Below, in pieces: positions 9,058 to 17,910 of a stretch of DNA of 64,000 bases. Positions within the stretch are counted from its first letter, which is position 1. Each line of letters opens with the position of its first letter. Position numbers and translations under genes: made by a program. This stretch comes from DASUPK01 sp963782345. Its GTDB lineage: Bacteria; Actinomycetota; Thermoleophilia; Solirubrobacterales; 70-9. The notes beneath the pieces are model-generated. The model did no database searches, was not told the DNA's origin, and saw only the letters and a list, made by a program, of their open reading frames with translations. The stretch covers positions 155,486 to 219,485 of the forward strand of contig CAWAJF010000014.1 in NCBI GenBank assembly GCA_963782345.1, in the 5' to 3' direction.

Positions 9058-10302
9058 CTGGAGGCGTCTCTGGAGCTGGTCAATCGCCTCTTCCGCCATG
9101 AGTCGGGACGCGCGACCGCCTCGCTGATCCGCGTACTCGGCGACTTCGACCTCGCCGAGGACGCGGTCCAGGAGGCCTTCGTCGTGGCCATGCAGGTCTG
9201 GCCCGAGCGCGGGATCCCGGACAACCCGGGCGCCTGGATCACGACCACCGCTCGGAACAAGGCGATCGACCGGCTCCGGCGCGAGCGACGCGGCGCCGAG
9301 AAGCGAGACGAGCTCGCGATGCTCGAGCCACCCGCCGCCACCGAGGACGACGAGCTCGAGGAGGCCCCCTTGATCGGAGACGACCGACTGCGCCTGATCT
9401 TCACCTGCTGCCACCCGGCGCTGGCGCCGGAGGCGCGGGTCGCCCTCACCCTGCGAACGCTCGGCGGGCTCGCCACACCCGAGATCGCCCGCGCCTTCCT
9501 CGTCTCGGAGGCGGCCATGGCGCAGCGGCTGGTCCGGGCGAAGCGGAAGATCAAGACGGCCAAGATCCCGTACCAGGTGCCGGCCGACCACGACCTGCCC
9601 GACCGGCTGAACTCCGTCCTCACCTCGCTCTATCTGATCTTCAACGAGGGGTACTCCGCGACCTCGGACGAGGCGCTCGTCCGGCGAGAGCTCTCCGGCG
9701 AGGCCATCCGGCTGGCAGGGACGCTGGCGAAGCTGATGCCCGATGAGCCCGAGGCGCTGGGCCTGCTCGCCCTGATGCTGCTCCAGGACTCCCGCCGGGA
9801 AGCTCGGGTCGGGCCCGGCGGAGAGCTCGTCCTGCTGGAGGACCAGCAGCGCTCACTCTGGGACCGCCGCGAGATCGACACCGGTCTGGGCCTGCTCGAG
9901 CGCGCCGCCCGCCTCGGCCCACCGGGCCCGTACGTGCTGCAGGCGGCGATCGCGGGCGAGCACGCGCAGGCGAGTCGCCCGGAGAAGACCGACTGGGCAC
10001 GGATCGCCTCGCTCTACGGGCTGCTGGCCCAGGCGCAGCCCTCGCCGGTGATCGAGCTCAACCGCGCCGTTGCGCTCGCGATGGCGGAGGGACCCGAGCG
10101 CGGGCTGGAGCTGCTGGACGATCCGGAGCTGGCGCGGGCGCTCGATCGCTACCAGTGGTTCTGGTCGGCTCGGGCGGACCTGCTTCAGCGGGCGGGTCAA
10201 CCAAGACCGGCATTGAAGGCGTATGAAAGAGCGCTTGAGCTGGCCACGAACCCCGTGGAGCGCCGATTTCTCGAGAGCCGTCTATCCGAGTTGGCGCCTT
10301 AG
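9058..10302 (+). CDS. ECF42-type RNA polymerase sigma factor with C-terminal extension
   Basis: Sigma region 2 homology (LVNRLFRHESGRATASLIRVLGDFDLAEDAVQEAF) begins immediately after the stop of the DGPF gene. The first in-frame ATG, 9190, and the nearby GTG would both delete most of region 2. The only frame-consistent starts are CTG codons at 9058, 9070 or 9076; AGGAAG at 9041-9046 is about 11 bases before CTG 9058. From 9058 the protein is 414 aa: region 2, region 4 (LATPEIARAFLVSEAAMAQRLVRAKRKI), then the long helical TPR/SnoaL-like extension of ECF42 factors, which replaces an anti-sigma factor. CTG initiation is inferred; a DGPF-sigma readthrough fusion or a base error is possible. Confidence 0.85.
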   Translation: MEASLELVNRLFRHESGRATASLIRVLGDFDLAEDAVQEAFVVAMQVWPERGIPDNPGAWITTTARNKAIDRLRRERRGAEKRDELAMLEPPAATEDDELEEAPLIGDDRLRLIFTCCHPALAPEARVALTLRTLGGLATPEIARAFLVSEAAMAQRLVRAKRKIKTAKIPYQVPADHDLPDRLNSVLTSLYLIFNEGYSATSDEALVRRELSGEAIRLAGTLAKLMPDEPEALGLLALMLLQDSRREARVGPGGELVLLEDQQRSLWDRREIDTGLGLLERAARLGPPGPYVLQAAIAGEHAQASRPEKTDWARIASLYGLLAQAQPSPVIELNRAVALAMAEGPERGLELLDDPELARALDRYQWFWSARADLLQRAGQPRPALKAYERALELATNPVERRFLESRLSELAP

Positions 10303-10330
10303 TTGCCTATGGGTCAACGAACACACCGGT

Positions 10331-10948
10331 TCAGGGAGCGAGCCGCTTGATGGTCCAGCCGTCTTCATTGCGGGTGTAGAGGAAGCGGTCGTGCATCCGG
10401 CTCTCGCGACCCTGCCAGAACTCGATCGCGTCCGGGCGCACCAGATATCCGCCCCAGTGCTCCGGTCGGATGGGATCGTCGTCGCCCAGGCCACGAAGCA
10501 TCTCCTCGAAGCGCCGGTCGAGCTCCTCGCGCTCGATCGGCCGGCTCTGCGGCGAGACGGCTGAGGCGATCCGGCTGTCCCGCGGCCGGCTCGCGAAGTA
10601 ATCGTCCGACTCTCGAGCCGGGAGTCGCACCACCTCCCCCCTGACCCGGACCTGCCGGTCGAGCTCACGCCAGTAGACCACCAGCGCGGCGCGCGGGTTG
10701 GCGGCGAGCTCCCTGCCCTTAGCGCTCTCATAGTTGGTGAAGAACCGAAAACCGCCGGGACCGAACCCCTTGAGCAGCACCATCCGCGCATCGGGCCGGC
10801 CATGCTCGTCGACGGTGGCCAGCGTCATCGCCTCGTCGAGCGGGACGTCCTCCCGCGCCTCCGCGAACCACGCGGCGAACTGCTCCATCGGGTCGGCCGC
10901 GAGCCGCTCGCGGATCAGCGGCGGGTTCTCGGGACGCCTCGGACTCAC
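10331..10948 (-). CDS. pdxH: Pyridoxamine 5'-phosphate oxidase
   Basis: 205 aa, normal length. Family landmarks are MVLLKGFGPGGFRFFTNYESAKGRELAANPRAALVVYWRELDRQVRVRG (FMN and substrate binding), SPQSRPI, and the C-terminal WGGYLVRPDAIEFWQGRESRMHDRFLYTR with the conserved R/H active-site residues, ending KRLAP. It oxidises PNP or PMP to pyridoxal phosphate using FMN and O2. Convergent with the ECF42 gene and divergent from the MMPL gene. Confidence 0.96.
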   Translation of the reverse strand: MSPRRPENPPLIRERLAADPMEQFAAWFAEAREDVPLDEAMTLATVDEHGRPDARMVLLKGFGPGGFRFFTNYESAKGRELAANPRAALVVYWRELDRQVRVRGEVVRLPARESDDYFASRPRDSRIASAVSPQSRPIEREELDRRFEEMLRGLGDDDPIRPEHWGGYLVRPDAIEFWQGRESRMHDRFLYTRNEDGWTIKRLAP

Positions 10949-11050
10949 GATCCGAGGCTACCTGCCGTCGGGGTCGGCGCCGCACGCGCTATTGGACCCA
11001 GTAATGCCGATTTATTCAGCCCGAGGCGCCTGCAACCATCGCGCCACGCG

Positions 11051-13366
11051 ATGAGTGCCCTGCTCCACAGGCTCGGCGGGTTTGCGGCGCGGCGCGCTCC
11101 GTGGGTGCTCCTCGCCTGGGTAGCGATCACCGTCGGGCTGGTCTTGTTCGCGAACTCGGTCGGCCGCCCGGAGAACAACAATCTCGAGCTCCCCGGCACG
11201 GGCTCCCAGAGCGCAACGAACCTGCTCGACCAGAGGCTGCCCGATCAGGCGAACGGCAGCGTCCCGATCGTCCTGCAGTCGGATACGTCCCTCGCCGAGG
11301 GTCAGAACAAGCAGGCGGTCGACGCGACCGTCAAGTCCCTCTCGCAGAACCAGTACGTCCACCAGGCGCTCAGCCCCTTCAGCGAGCAGGGCGCGGGCGA
11401 CATCACCAAGGACGGGAAGATCGCCTACATCGCGGTCGCCCTCACGGTCTCCTCGGGGGACCTCGATGACGACGAGGCGAACAGCGTCCTCGACGCGGCC
11501 GACCCCGCCAGCAAGGCGGGGATCAAGGTCTCCGCAGGCGGATACCTCGGCCAGCAGCTCTCGAACCCGAGTACCAGGCCCAGCGAGATCATCGGGATCG
11601 TCGGCGCGCTGATCATCCTGCTCTTCGCCTTCAGGACCTTCGTCTCGGCGCCGCTTCCGGTGACGACCGCGGTGATCGCGCTGTTGGCCAGCCTGGCGAT
11701 CATCGGGCTCGCGGGCCACGTCGTCGACGTGCCGTCGATCGCGCCGACGCTGGCGGTGATGCTCGGCTTGGCGGTCGGTACGGACTACTCCCTGTTCATC
11801 ATCAGCCGGCACTTACGCCTGCTCGGCGAGGGAGCCGAGCCGGAGGACTCGATCGCGCGCTCGATCGCCAGCTCCGGGTCGGCCGTCGTCTTCGCCGGCA
11901 TCATGGTCGTGATCGCCCTGCTCTGCCTCTACTTCAGCGGGATACCCCTCGTCCGCGCCCTCGGCTACTCGACGGCGATCGCGGTGGCGGTCGCGGTACT
12001 CGCCGCGCTCACGCTTCTCCCTGCGCTGCTCGGCCTCCTGGGTAGGCGAATTCTGTCCCTGCCGTTCCGGCTGGGGCAGCGCAAGCGGGACGAGGACCAC
12101 CCTGGTTTCTTCACCAGGTGGGCGGGAGCGATCCGGAGTCATCCGCTGGTCGCCTCCGTCATCGGGATCGTCGTGCTCGTCCTGATCGCGATCCCGGCCC
12201 TGGACATGCGGCTGGGCGCGCCTGACTTCGGCCAGCTGCCCACCGACACCACCGATCGCCAGGCCTACGACGGGCTCAAGAAGGGATTCGGCGTCGGCAC
12301 GAACGGGCCGCTGCTGATCGCGGTCAACGTCACCGGGAAACCGCTTGCCTCCGATCCGAGCCAGGTGGCCAGCCTCCAGCAGCAGCAGGCGCAGATCCAG
12401 CAGGAGGAGGCCGTACAGGGGCCCACTCCCCAGCTCCAGAGCCAGCAGCAGCAGGTCTCGGAGCAGCTGCAGATCGCCTCCACGCCGGCGGGCGACCCGC
12501 GCCTCGTCAACCTCGAGCAGCAGATCTCCAAGCAGGACAACGTCCAGTCGGTCAGCCCGGCGGAGACGGACAAGAGCGGTAACGCCGCCGTCTTCTCGGC
12601 GACGCCGAAGACCTCACCCTCGGCCTACGCGACCCAGGACCTGGTCAACCACCTCCGCGACAGGACGATCCCGGATGCGACCAAGGGCACGGGCATGACC
12701 GCTTACGTCGGCGGCACGACCGCGGGGTACATCGACCTCGCCACCAAGATCGGCGACAAGCTCGCGCTCGTGATCGCGATCGTGGTCGTGCTCAGCTTCC
12801 TGTTCCTGACGCTCGCCTTCCGCACGCTGACGGTGCCGCTCACGTCCGCGCTGCTCAACCTGCTGGCGGTGGCCGCCTCGTACGGGGTGTTGACGGCGGT
12901 CTTCGAGAAGGGGTTCGCCCTGTCGCTGATCGGGGTGGACCACGAGATGCCGGTGGTGAGCTACGTGCCGCTGATGATGTTCGCGATCCTCTTCGGGCTC
13001 TCGATGGACTATCAGGTGTTCCTCGTCTCGCGGATCGAGGAGCGCCACGGCGGGGGCGCCGACAACAGCGAGGCGGTCAGGGCGGGGCTCGTCAATGCCG
13101 GTCGCTGGATCGCGGCCGCCGCGACGATCATGTTCGCCGTCTTCTTCAGCTTCGTGATCAACGGCGATCCGATCGTCAAGCAGTTCGGGGTGGGCCTGGC
13201 CGTGTCGGTCGCAATCGATGCGTTCGTGGTCCTGCTGATCGTCCCGGGCCTGATGGAGCTGATCGGCGAGCGCAACTGGTTCCTGCCTCGCTGGATCGAC
13301 CGCGGCATGCCCAACATCAACGTCGAGGGCGACCCGAAGCTCCGGACCGAGACCCCCGCCGAGTAG
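11051..13366 (+). CDS. MMPL-family RND-type exporter
   Basis: 771 aa from ATG 11051, chosen because the hydrophobic N-terminus (APWVLLAWVAITVGLVLF) follows directly; a longer frame would cover the pdxH promoter. Twelve transmembrane helices in two halves, each with the MMPL signature (AVGTDYSLFIISRHLR and FGLSMDYQVFLVSRIEERHGG). The second periplasmic loop (about residues 435-485) is glutamine-rich (SLQQQQAQIQQEE) and probably coiled. MMPL proteins use proton motive force to export lipids or hydrophobic compounds. Neighbours give no substrate clue; tRNA-Val begins 26 bp downstream. Confidence 0.92.
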   Translation: MSALLHRLGGFAARRAPWVLLAWVAITVGLVLFANSVGRPENNNLELPGTGSQSATNLLDQRLPDQANGSVPIVLQSDTSLAEGQNKQAVDATVKSLSQNQYVHQALSPFSEQGAGDITKDGKIAYIAVALTVSSGDLDDDEANSVLDAADPASKAGIKVSAGGYLGQQLSNPSTRPSEIIGIVGALIILLFAFRTFVSAPLPVTTAVIALLASLAIIGLAGHVVDVPSIAPTLAVMLGLAVGTDYSLFIISRHLRLLGEGAEPEDSIARSIASSGSAVVFAGIMVVIALLCLYFSGIPLVRALGYSTAIAVAVAVLAALTLLPALLGLLGRRILSLPFRLGQRKRDEDHPGFFTRWAGAIRSHPLVASVIGIVVLVLIAIPALDMRLGAPDFGQLPTDTTDRQAYDGLKKGFGVGTNGPLLIAVNVTGKPLASDPSQVASLQQQQAQIQQEEAVQGPTPQLQSQQQQVSEQLQIASTPAGDPRLVNLEQQISKQDNVQSVSPAETDKSGNAAVFSATPKTSPSAYATQDLVNHLRDRTIPDATKGTGMTAYVGGTTAGYIDLATKIGDKLALVIAIVVVLSFLFLTLAFRTLTVPLTSALLNLLAVAASYGVLTAVFEKGFALSLIGVDHEMPVVSYVPLMMFAILFGLSMDYQVFLVSRIEERHGGGADNSEAVRAGLVNAGRWIAAAATIMFAVFFSFVINGDPIVKQFGVGLAVSVAIDAFVVLLIVPGLMELIGERNWFLPRWIDRGMPNINVEGDPKLRTETPAE

Positions 13367-13392
13367 CCGGGCGCACGTATCATCAGCCCCCC

Positions 13393-13464
13393 GGGCGCGT
13401 AGCTCAGCGGGAGAGCGCTCCCCTCACACGGGAGAGGTCGTTGGTTCGATCCCAACCGCGCCCA
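13393..13464 (+). tRNA. tRNA-Val(CAC)
   Basis: A 72-nt cloverleaf: acceptor GGGCGCG/CGCGCCC, D-stem GCTC/GAGC, anticodon stem CTCCC/GGGAG with loop CTCACAC (anticodon CAC), T-stem GTTGG/CCAAC with loop TTCGATC, discriminator A. CCA is not encoded. Its 3' part is repeated exactly at 14589-14632, marking it as an integration target. Confidence 0.96.
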
Positions 13465-13465
13465 T
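13422..13465 (+). repeat. 44-bp direct repeat, tRNA-proximal copy (att-like)
   Basis: Bases 13422-13465 run from the anticodon loop of tRNA-Val to one base past its 3' end and match 14589-14632 without mismatch. Exact duplication of a tRNA 3' part is the usual footprint of a tyrosine-recombinase element that restored the tRNA on integration. The element now between the copies is only about 1.1 kb and has no integrase. Confidence 0.85.
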
Positions 13466-13484
13466 AGCTCCATAGCTGGGATTG

Positions 13485-13510
13485 AGGGGCCGCAAGGCCC
13501 TCTCTCTTGG
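13485..13510 (+). terminator. Hairpin downstream of tRNA-Val
   Basis: GAGGGGCC-GCAA-GGCCCTCTC forms a GC-rich stem with one bulge, followed by a short pyrimidine stretch (TCTCTTGG). It is placed to end the tRNA-Val transcript. It lacks a long T tract, so the assignment is tentative. Confidence 0.45.
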
Positions 13511-13618
13511 TAAGAAACGGAGCTATGGAAGCGTTATGGAAGCCTGCGCTTCTCTGGGCCTGGTAGTAGCCGGGGCGTTCCCCGAGCAGGCGGACTGGGC
13601 CATGTCCTGCGGCTACCG

Positions 13619-14014
13619 CTATTCCGACAGCCCGGCGGCTTCGAGGGCTTCGGCCTTCTGATCAAAAGCCTCCGCCCGCGTCGCCAGGCCCTCGTCGTTC
13701 AGGGTCCAAACGGTCCAGTTCTCGTTACTCACCTCGACGCCGCTCCCCGCTCCTCGCGCCGAGTTGCGCTGGTGCACCAGGACCTTGTTGCCTGCGACGC
13801 GAAGTTCGAGCGGCTCGATTACTTGTTCCTCGAACGCGTCTGGCTCCATCCATCCCCGCAGCGCGTCGGTGCCTCTAACCGGCGAAAGGGCGCTGGGACG
13901 CACGAACTCGATCTCGGGATCGGCCATCTCCAGCGCGGCATCGAAATCGCCGCGATTAAACGCCTCGTAGCCGCGCCGCAGCCGCTCAACGATCTCCACG
14001 TTCTCCTCCGACAT
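13619..14014 (-). CDS. SnoaL-like NTF2-fold protein inside tRNA-Val islet
   Basis: 131 aa from ATG 14014. The start MSEENVEIVERLRRGYEAFNRGDFDAALEMADPEIEF is the standard opening of the SnoaL-like polyketide-cyclase-type proteins that are abundant in Thermoleophilia. The C-terminal NWTVWTLNDEGLATRAEAFDQKAEALEAAGLSE fits the same family. It lies between the two 44-bp repeats, so it may be cargo of the former element. Small-molecule binding is inferred from the fold; substrate unknown. A longer frame starting at 14074 adds a basic segment unlike the family. Confidence 0.8.
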   Translation of the reverse strand: MSEENVEIVERLRRGYEAFNRGDFDAALEMADPEIEFVRPSALSPVRGTDALRGWMEPDAFEEQVIEPLELRVAGNKVLVHQRNSARGAGSGVEVSNENWTVWTLNDEGLATRAEAFDQKAEALEAAGLSE

Positions 14015-14070
14015 CGCCCACACAGTATCTCGCGGAAACCGCTGCTTTCTCTTTGAAGAAGACCTCGCTG

Positions 14071-14436
14071 TCAAGGGGGTGAGCGTCCGGAGGTGGCGGT
14101 TGTCGTCGTGCCGCTCCCAGCTGGTGGATGAGGTGTGCTCATTTCTCTTTCGGCGCTCTGGGCGCAGATCATTCCTGGGAGCTGCCCCGGCCGCTCAATT
14201 CCATGCAGGACCGTCAGGCGGTCAGAAAAGCAGCGGGAGTTCGCCGGGGCAGGTTTGAATGGCTCGCGGCGCGAGAGCATGTGCCAAGCCGTGATCAGGA
14301 GCTTGCGGGCGACCGCCGACTTCGCCGGGTTCTTGCCGTGGCGGGCCGAGACCCGCAGGTAGATGCGTTTGGGTTGATGGCGTGGGACCCGGCAGGGATG
14401 CTCATCCGCCCAGCGTTTTAGATCGGTGTCTTCCAC
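14071..14436 (-). pseudogene. Probable IS110-type transposase C-terminal remnant
   Basis: The leftward frame contains RIYLRVSARHGKNPAKSAVARKLLITAWHMLSRREPF, which resembles the C-terminal transposase domain end of IS110/IS116/IS902 elements (a basic stretch, AVARKLL, then WHML). Nothing matching the N-terminal DEDD catalytic half is present, and the downstream part is low in recognisable sequence. I call it a truncated fragment. The family assignment is from memory of the motif and is moderate. It sits between the tRNA-Val direct repeats. Confidence 0.5.
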
Positions 14437-14588
14437 GCCTCAAAGGTAGAACGCTGCTCGGCATGGAAGCGCTGTGGAAACCTCATCGACCGTCCGAGGA
14501 CCCGCAGACACCCGCAGATCGGGGATGGGATGGCCCTCTCAGGCACAGAAACAAGCAGAGGACCAGCAGCGAACGGCAGCCGCCCCCT

Positions 14589-14632
14589 CCTCACACGGGA
14601 GAGGTCGTTGGTTCGATCCCAACCGCGCCCAT
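14589..14632 (+). repeat. 44-bp direct repeat, distal copy (att-like scar)
   Basis: Exact copy of tRNA-Val bases 13422-13465. The upstream bases do not continue the cloverleaf, so this is a 3' fragment and not a second tRNA gene. It defines the right end of an islet of about 1.17 kb. Confidence 0.85.
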
Positions 14633-14757
14633 CTCGCGAAACTCCTGCATCGACGGGTGTTTGTTCACGCTCGGGCGAGGCACTGACGGATACGCGTGGG
14701 GCGGGAGGGCCAGTATCGAGTATCAAGCCGCGACGGGACGGCGCCGATTCCAAGATC

Positions 14758-15843
14758 ATGAGGCGCGTCTTGCTGATGATCGCAGCTCTTTCCGCCCTCG
14801 CATTCCCCGCATCGGCGGGCGCTGTGACGTTTGGCTCGAACCTGAGCGCCCACGCGTCGAACTCGAACGTGGTCTGCGGGGACTTCAACGCCTGGTGGAC
14901 GCAGTACGCCGGCCGGGTCGGCTGCAGCGCGTTTACGACCGGCAACGCATACAACCCGGGCGACACCTCGGCAAACCACATCGTGCCGTTCCCCGACCCG
15001 GCCGCGTTCGGCGATCAGCACGGCACGATCACGCAGGTGAGGTTCAAGCCGGCACCGGGCGCGCCGGCCGGGCCGGCGCGGCTGAGCGTGGTCGAGTTCG
15101 TTCGCCAAGGCGGGGAGCCCGCCCTGGCGCAGGACATCGCCGACGGCGCCACCTTCACCATGACGCCCGGCTCCGACGGGCTCGTGCACGTCCTCACGAA
15201 CCTGCCCGCTCGCTCGCTCTACAACCAGAACGACCACACCTTCCGGTACGACGCGCTGGTGGTGTCGATGCTCGACAACACGACGCCGATTCCCGCCGAC
15301 CTCACCAGCCAGTTCGCCTCGGCCTGGATCAGCCCGTACGTCGACATCCCGGGGACCAACGGCGATCTCACCGTCCCGCTGCCGTCCAGCCGCCAGGGCA
15401 CCGGCTGCTGCGGCTTCGGCCCGGACCCCTTCTACGCTTCGGGCGCCTGGTACTCGATCGGCGAGGTGCTGATGCAGGCTGATCTGACGATCGACCAGAA
15501 CCAGAACGGGCCGGGAGCGACTCCGGTGACGTTCGGGCGCGGCCGCCTCGCCCGCAAGGTCGCGACCGTGCCGGTCACATGCGCGCTGGACACGACCTGC
15601 GCGGGGCTGCTGAAGCTACTCGGCGGGACCAAGGCCGCCGCTGCCAAGAAGAAGAAGTCGAGGCAGCCGAAGCTCTACGGGAAGGCTCGGTTCTCGATCC
15701 CTGCGCACACGACCCGGCGCGTGAAGGCCAAGCTCACGAAGGCCGGCAGGAAGCTGCGGCGGCGCAAGTCCGTCCGGGTGGTCGCCAGGGCCACGGTCGG
15801 CTCGCAGGTCACCAGCTCCGTGGTCAAACTGACCCGCAAGTAG
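14758..15843 (+). CDS. Exported protein of unknown function with basic C-terminus
   Basis: 361 aa from ATG 14758, which opens a clean signal peptide (MRRVLLMIAALSALAFPASAGA). The mature part has paired cysteines (VVCGDFNAWW, VGCSAF, GCCGFGPDPFYASGAWYSIGEVLMQADL) and looks beta-rich. The last 70 residues contain KKKKSRQPK and then FSIPAHTTRRVKAKLTKAGRKLRRRKSVRVVARATV. This lysine/arginine-rich beta tail recurs in secreted Thermoleophilia proteins and may bind anionic cell-wall polymers (inference). I do not recognise the main domain. Confidence 0.75.
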   Translation: MRRVLLMIAALSALAFPASAGAVTFGSNLSAHASNSNVVCGDFNAWWTQYAGRVGCSAFTTGNAYNPGDTSANHIVPFPDPAAFGDQHGTITQVRFKPAPGAPAGPARLSVVEFVRQGGEPALAQDIADGATFTMTPGSDGLVHVLTNLPARSLYNQNDHTFRYDALVVSMLDNTTPIPADLTSQFASAWISPYVDIPGTNGDLTVPLPSSRQGTGCCGFGPDPFYASGAWYSIGEVLMQADLTIDQNQNGPGATPVTFGRGRLARKVATVPVTCALDTTCAGLLKLLGGTKAAAAKKKKSRQPKLYGKARFSIPAHTTRRVKAKLTKAGRKLRRRKSVRVVARATVGSQVTSSVVKLTRK

Positions 15844-15937
15844 CGCCCGCCTCCTCTCTGGCCCACTCGCGCACCGAACCTCTTATTTCCCGCGCGTCCA
15901 AGTTGTGCAATGCGTAAATAGCCTGTAGTCTCCGGCC

Positions 15938-16552
15938 ATGGAGGTGAGCTCTCCCCCGCGACGTCTTCCCCCCGCCCAGCGGCGCGACCAGCTGATCGGC
16001 GCCGCCCTCTCGATCGCCGCTCAGGAGGGCTACGAGAAGCTCGCCTTCGAGGCGGTCGCGAATCGCGCCGGCGTCACCCGCAACCTCGTCTACCACTACT
16101 TCCCCGGCGGGCGCCCGCAGCTGCTCGAGGCGGCCGTCCATCGGGCTGGCGAGCAGTTGTCGAGTGGATGGGTCACCGACCCGGGCGTGCCTCTCGGCGA
16201 GCGGCTCGCAGCGAACCTGAACCGGATGATGGATCACGCCTCCGAGCCGACCGACGCGTGGCAGCTCTACCGGCAGGGCCGGGGATCGGGCGACCCGGCC
16301 CTGCTCGAGATCGCCCGCGTCTACAGGGAGCGGGTGATCGGCAACATCGCCCTGAATCAGCTCGGGACGAGCAACCCTCCCCCGATCGTCCGGATCTCGC
16401 TTGACGGCTTCCTCGCCTATGTCGAGACGGTGATCGAGTCCGCGATGGAGGCGCAGATCCCCCGCGAGCAGGTCCTCGAGCTGGTCGGGGGCACCCTGAT
16501 GTCGACGATGAACGCGGCGGCGGGGGCGAGTGCGGGCGGCCCGAGGGGCTGA
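15938..16552 (+). CDS. TetR-family transcriptional regulator
   Basis: 204 aa. N-terminal helix-turn-helix of TetR type: RRDQLIGAALSIAAQEGYEKLAFEAVANRAGVTRNLVYHYFPGGRPQLLEAAV (residues about 13-65). The C-terminal ligand domain is less conserved. Its TGA overlaps the ATG of the next gene (TGATG at 16550-16554), so it is translated with a secreted protein and a sulfatase and probably regulates that run. Confidence 0.92.
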   Translation: MEVSSPPRRLPPAQRRDQLIGAALSIAAQEGYEKLAFEAVANRAGVTRNLVYHYFPGGRPQLLEAAVHRAGEQLSSGWVTDPGVPLGERLAANLNRMMDHASEPTDAWQLYRQGRGSGDPALLEIARVYRERVIGNIALNQLGTSNPPPIVRISLDGFLAYVETVIESAMEAQIPREQVLELVGGTLMSTMNAAAGASAGGPRG

Positions 16553-17910
16553 TGGTCGCAAGGTTGCGAACCGTCGCCGTGATGGCGTCGGCGCTTCTGG
16601 CGGGGATTGCTTTTTCGGGTGAAGCGGCGAGCGCCTCGGTTCCGACGGGAGACAACCCGAACGGCCTCCCGGTCGCGAGCTGCTTCTGGACGGGGCCGTT
16701 CACCAACGTCGACCCGCGGACGAACCAGGGATTCCCCGGCCAGGAGATCACCTACTGGGGCGCCAAGTTCGCGACCCCGCCCGGGGCCACCGTGGTCCTC
16801 CACGGGAAGTTCGCACATGCGCGCTTCCAGTCGCTGGGCGCATACGTCGGCAACGGCAACGGCACCAACGCGCTCCCGGACTACGCCACCCGGCCCGACA
16901 AGGGTTCGACCAATCCCTACGTAAAGGGCCACCGCCGCGACGCCAAGCGACGCAACTACACCGTCACGGTGCTCGGCTCGGACGTGCCGGCGCAGCCGGC
17001 CCGCAACACCCTCTACGCCGCCCCGGACCCTCAATACAACTCCTACCAGGACATCCTCTACCGGGTCTACGTACCGGACAGGGGCCGGGGACGCGCCGGT
17101 GGCGAGCCGCTGCCGACTCCCGAGCTCCGACTCGCAGACGGCAGTGTGTTGAAGGGCCAGGCGATGTGCGACGCGCTCAACTCCAACCACGCGTACGCCT
17201 CCCAGAACCTGCCGCTGCCGGTCTACAACAGCTACGTCAACTGGCCCGGCAAGGACCCGGCCACGAACCCGGCGAATCCCGTCTTCTCCTTCGAGAAGTT
17301 CTTCAGCCTCGCGTACTCGCTGAGCGCCTACAAGACACCCGCCGAGCGCGCCGCCGCTGACTACACCCCCGTCGGCACCTTCTACAACAACCTCGACGCC
17401 CGCTACCTCGTCGGCAACTACAGCTTCGCCTACGGCCAGGTCCTGGTCGTCCGCGGAAAGCTCCCCAAGACCCCCCTCACCCACTCGCGAGAGCAGCGCA
17501 TGGGCGGCGGCCAGATGCGCGAATGGGACATGTGCGTGGAGGAGTCGCTTGCCGTCACCGGGACCTACAGGTGCCTCTATGACGAGCAGCTCCCACTGCG
17601 CCGCGGGCGCCGGTACACGATCGTCGTCGCCCATGCCGGGCTTCGACCGCGCAATGCCACGAAGAGATGCGGGGTCGGCTGGCTGCCGGCGGACCCGCTC
17701 GGCGACGCCGCGGGGCGGCCCGACATCGGGACGCTGGTCACCCGAAACGTGATCCCCTCCCCAGGGTTCCACCGGAGCTCCTGGGAGGTGACCCGGCCCA
17801 ACACAGCCGCCCAGGTGATGGGCCCGTACTACCCGACCGGGACCTACATGAGCAAGGCCAAGTTCCAATCGATGGGCTGCCACCTCGGCGCCAAGAAGCA
17901 CAAGGGATAG
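16552..17910 (+). CDS. Secreted protein of unknown function, operon with sulfatase
   Basis: 452 aa. Signal peptide MASALLAGIAFSGEAASA is preceded by a short basic stretch. Notable features are SCFWTGPFTNVDPRTNQGFPGQEITYWGAKF near the N-terminus, YQDILYRVYVPDRG, PELRLADGSVLKGQAMCDALN, and a late KRCGVGWLPADPLG segment. Similar unassigned secreted actinobacterial proteins exist; I cannot name a catalytic function. Its start overlaps the TetR stop, and its TAG overlaps the apparent start of the sulfatase frame, so the three genes are tightly coupled. Confidence 0.75.
   Translation: MVARLRTVAVMASALLAGIAFSGEAASASVPTGDNPNGLPVASCFWTGPFTNVDPRTNQGFPGQEITYWGAKFATPPGATVVLHGKFAHARFQSLGAYVGNGNGTNALPDYATRPDKGSTNPYVKGHRRDAKRRNYTVTVLGSDVPAQPARNTLYAAPDPQYNSYQDILYRVYVPDRGRGRAGGEPLPTPELRLADGSVLKGQAMCDALNSNHAYASQNLPLPVYNSYVNWPGKDPATNPANPVFSFEKFFSLAYSLSAYKTPAERAAADYTPVGTFYNNLDARYLVGNYSFAYGQVLVVRGKLPKTPLTHSREQRMGGGQMREWDMCVEESLAVTGTYRCLYDEQLPLRRGRRYTIVVAHAGLRPRNATKRCGVGWLPADPLGDAAGRPDIGTLVTRNVIPSPGFHRSSWEVTRPNTAAQVMGPYYPTGTYMSKAKFQSMGCHLGAKKHKG

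Noticed and set aside
13012..13473. Leftward frame of 153 codons over the MMPL end and tRNA-Val
   Set aside because: Antisense to a real gene and crosses a tRNA; its ELWARLGSNQRPLPCEG start is the well-known spurious translation of tRNA antisense.
14589..14632. Second tRNA-Val gene
   Set aside because: Only the 3' part is present; no D arm or 5' acceptor strand can be formed.
14418..14981. Leftward frame with GWDRTNDLSRVRRG
   Set aside because: Same artefact, generated by the tRNA-Val fragment at 14589-14632; overlaps the exported-protein gene.
16417..17901. 494-codon leftward frame opposite the secreted protein
   Set aside because: Shadow frame; the plus-strand gene has a signal peptide and overlaps its neighbours correctly.
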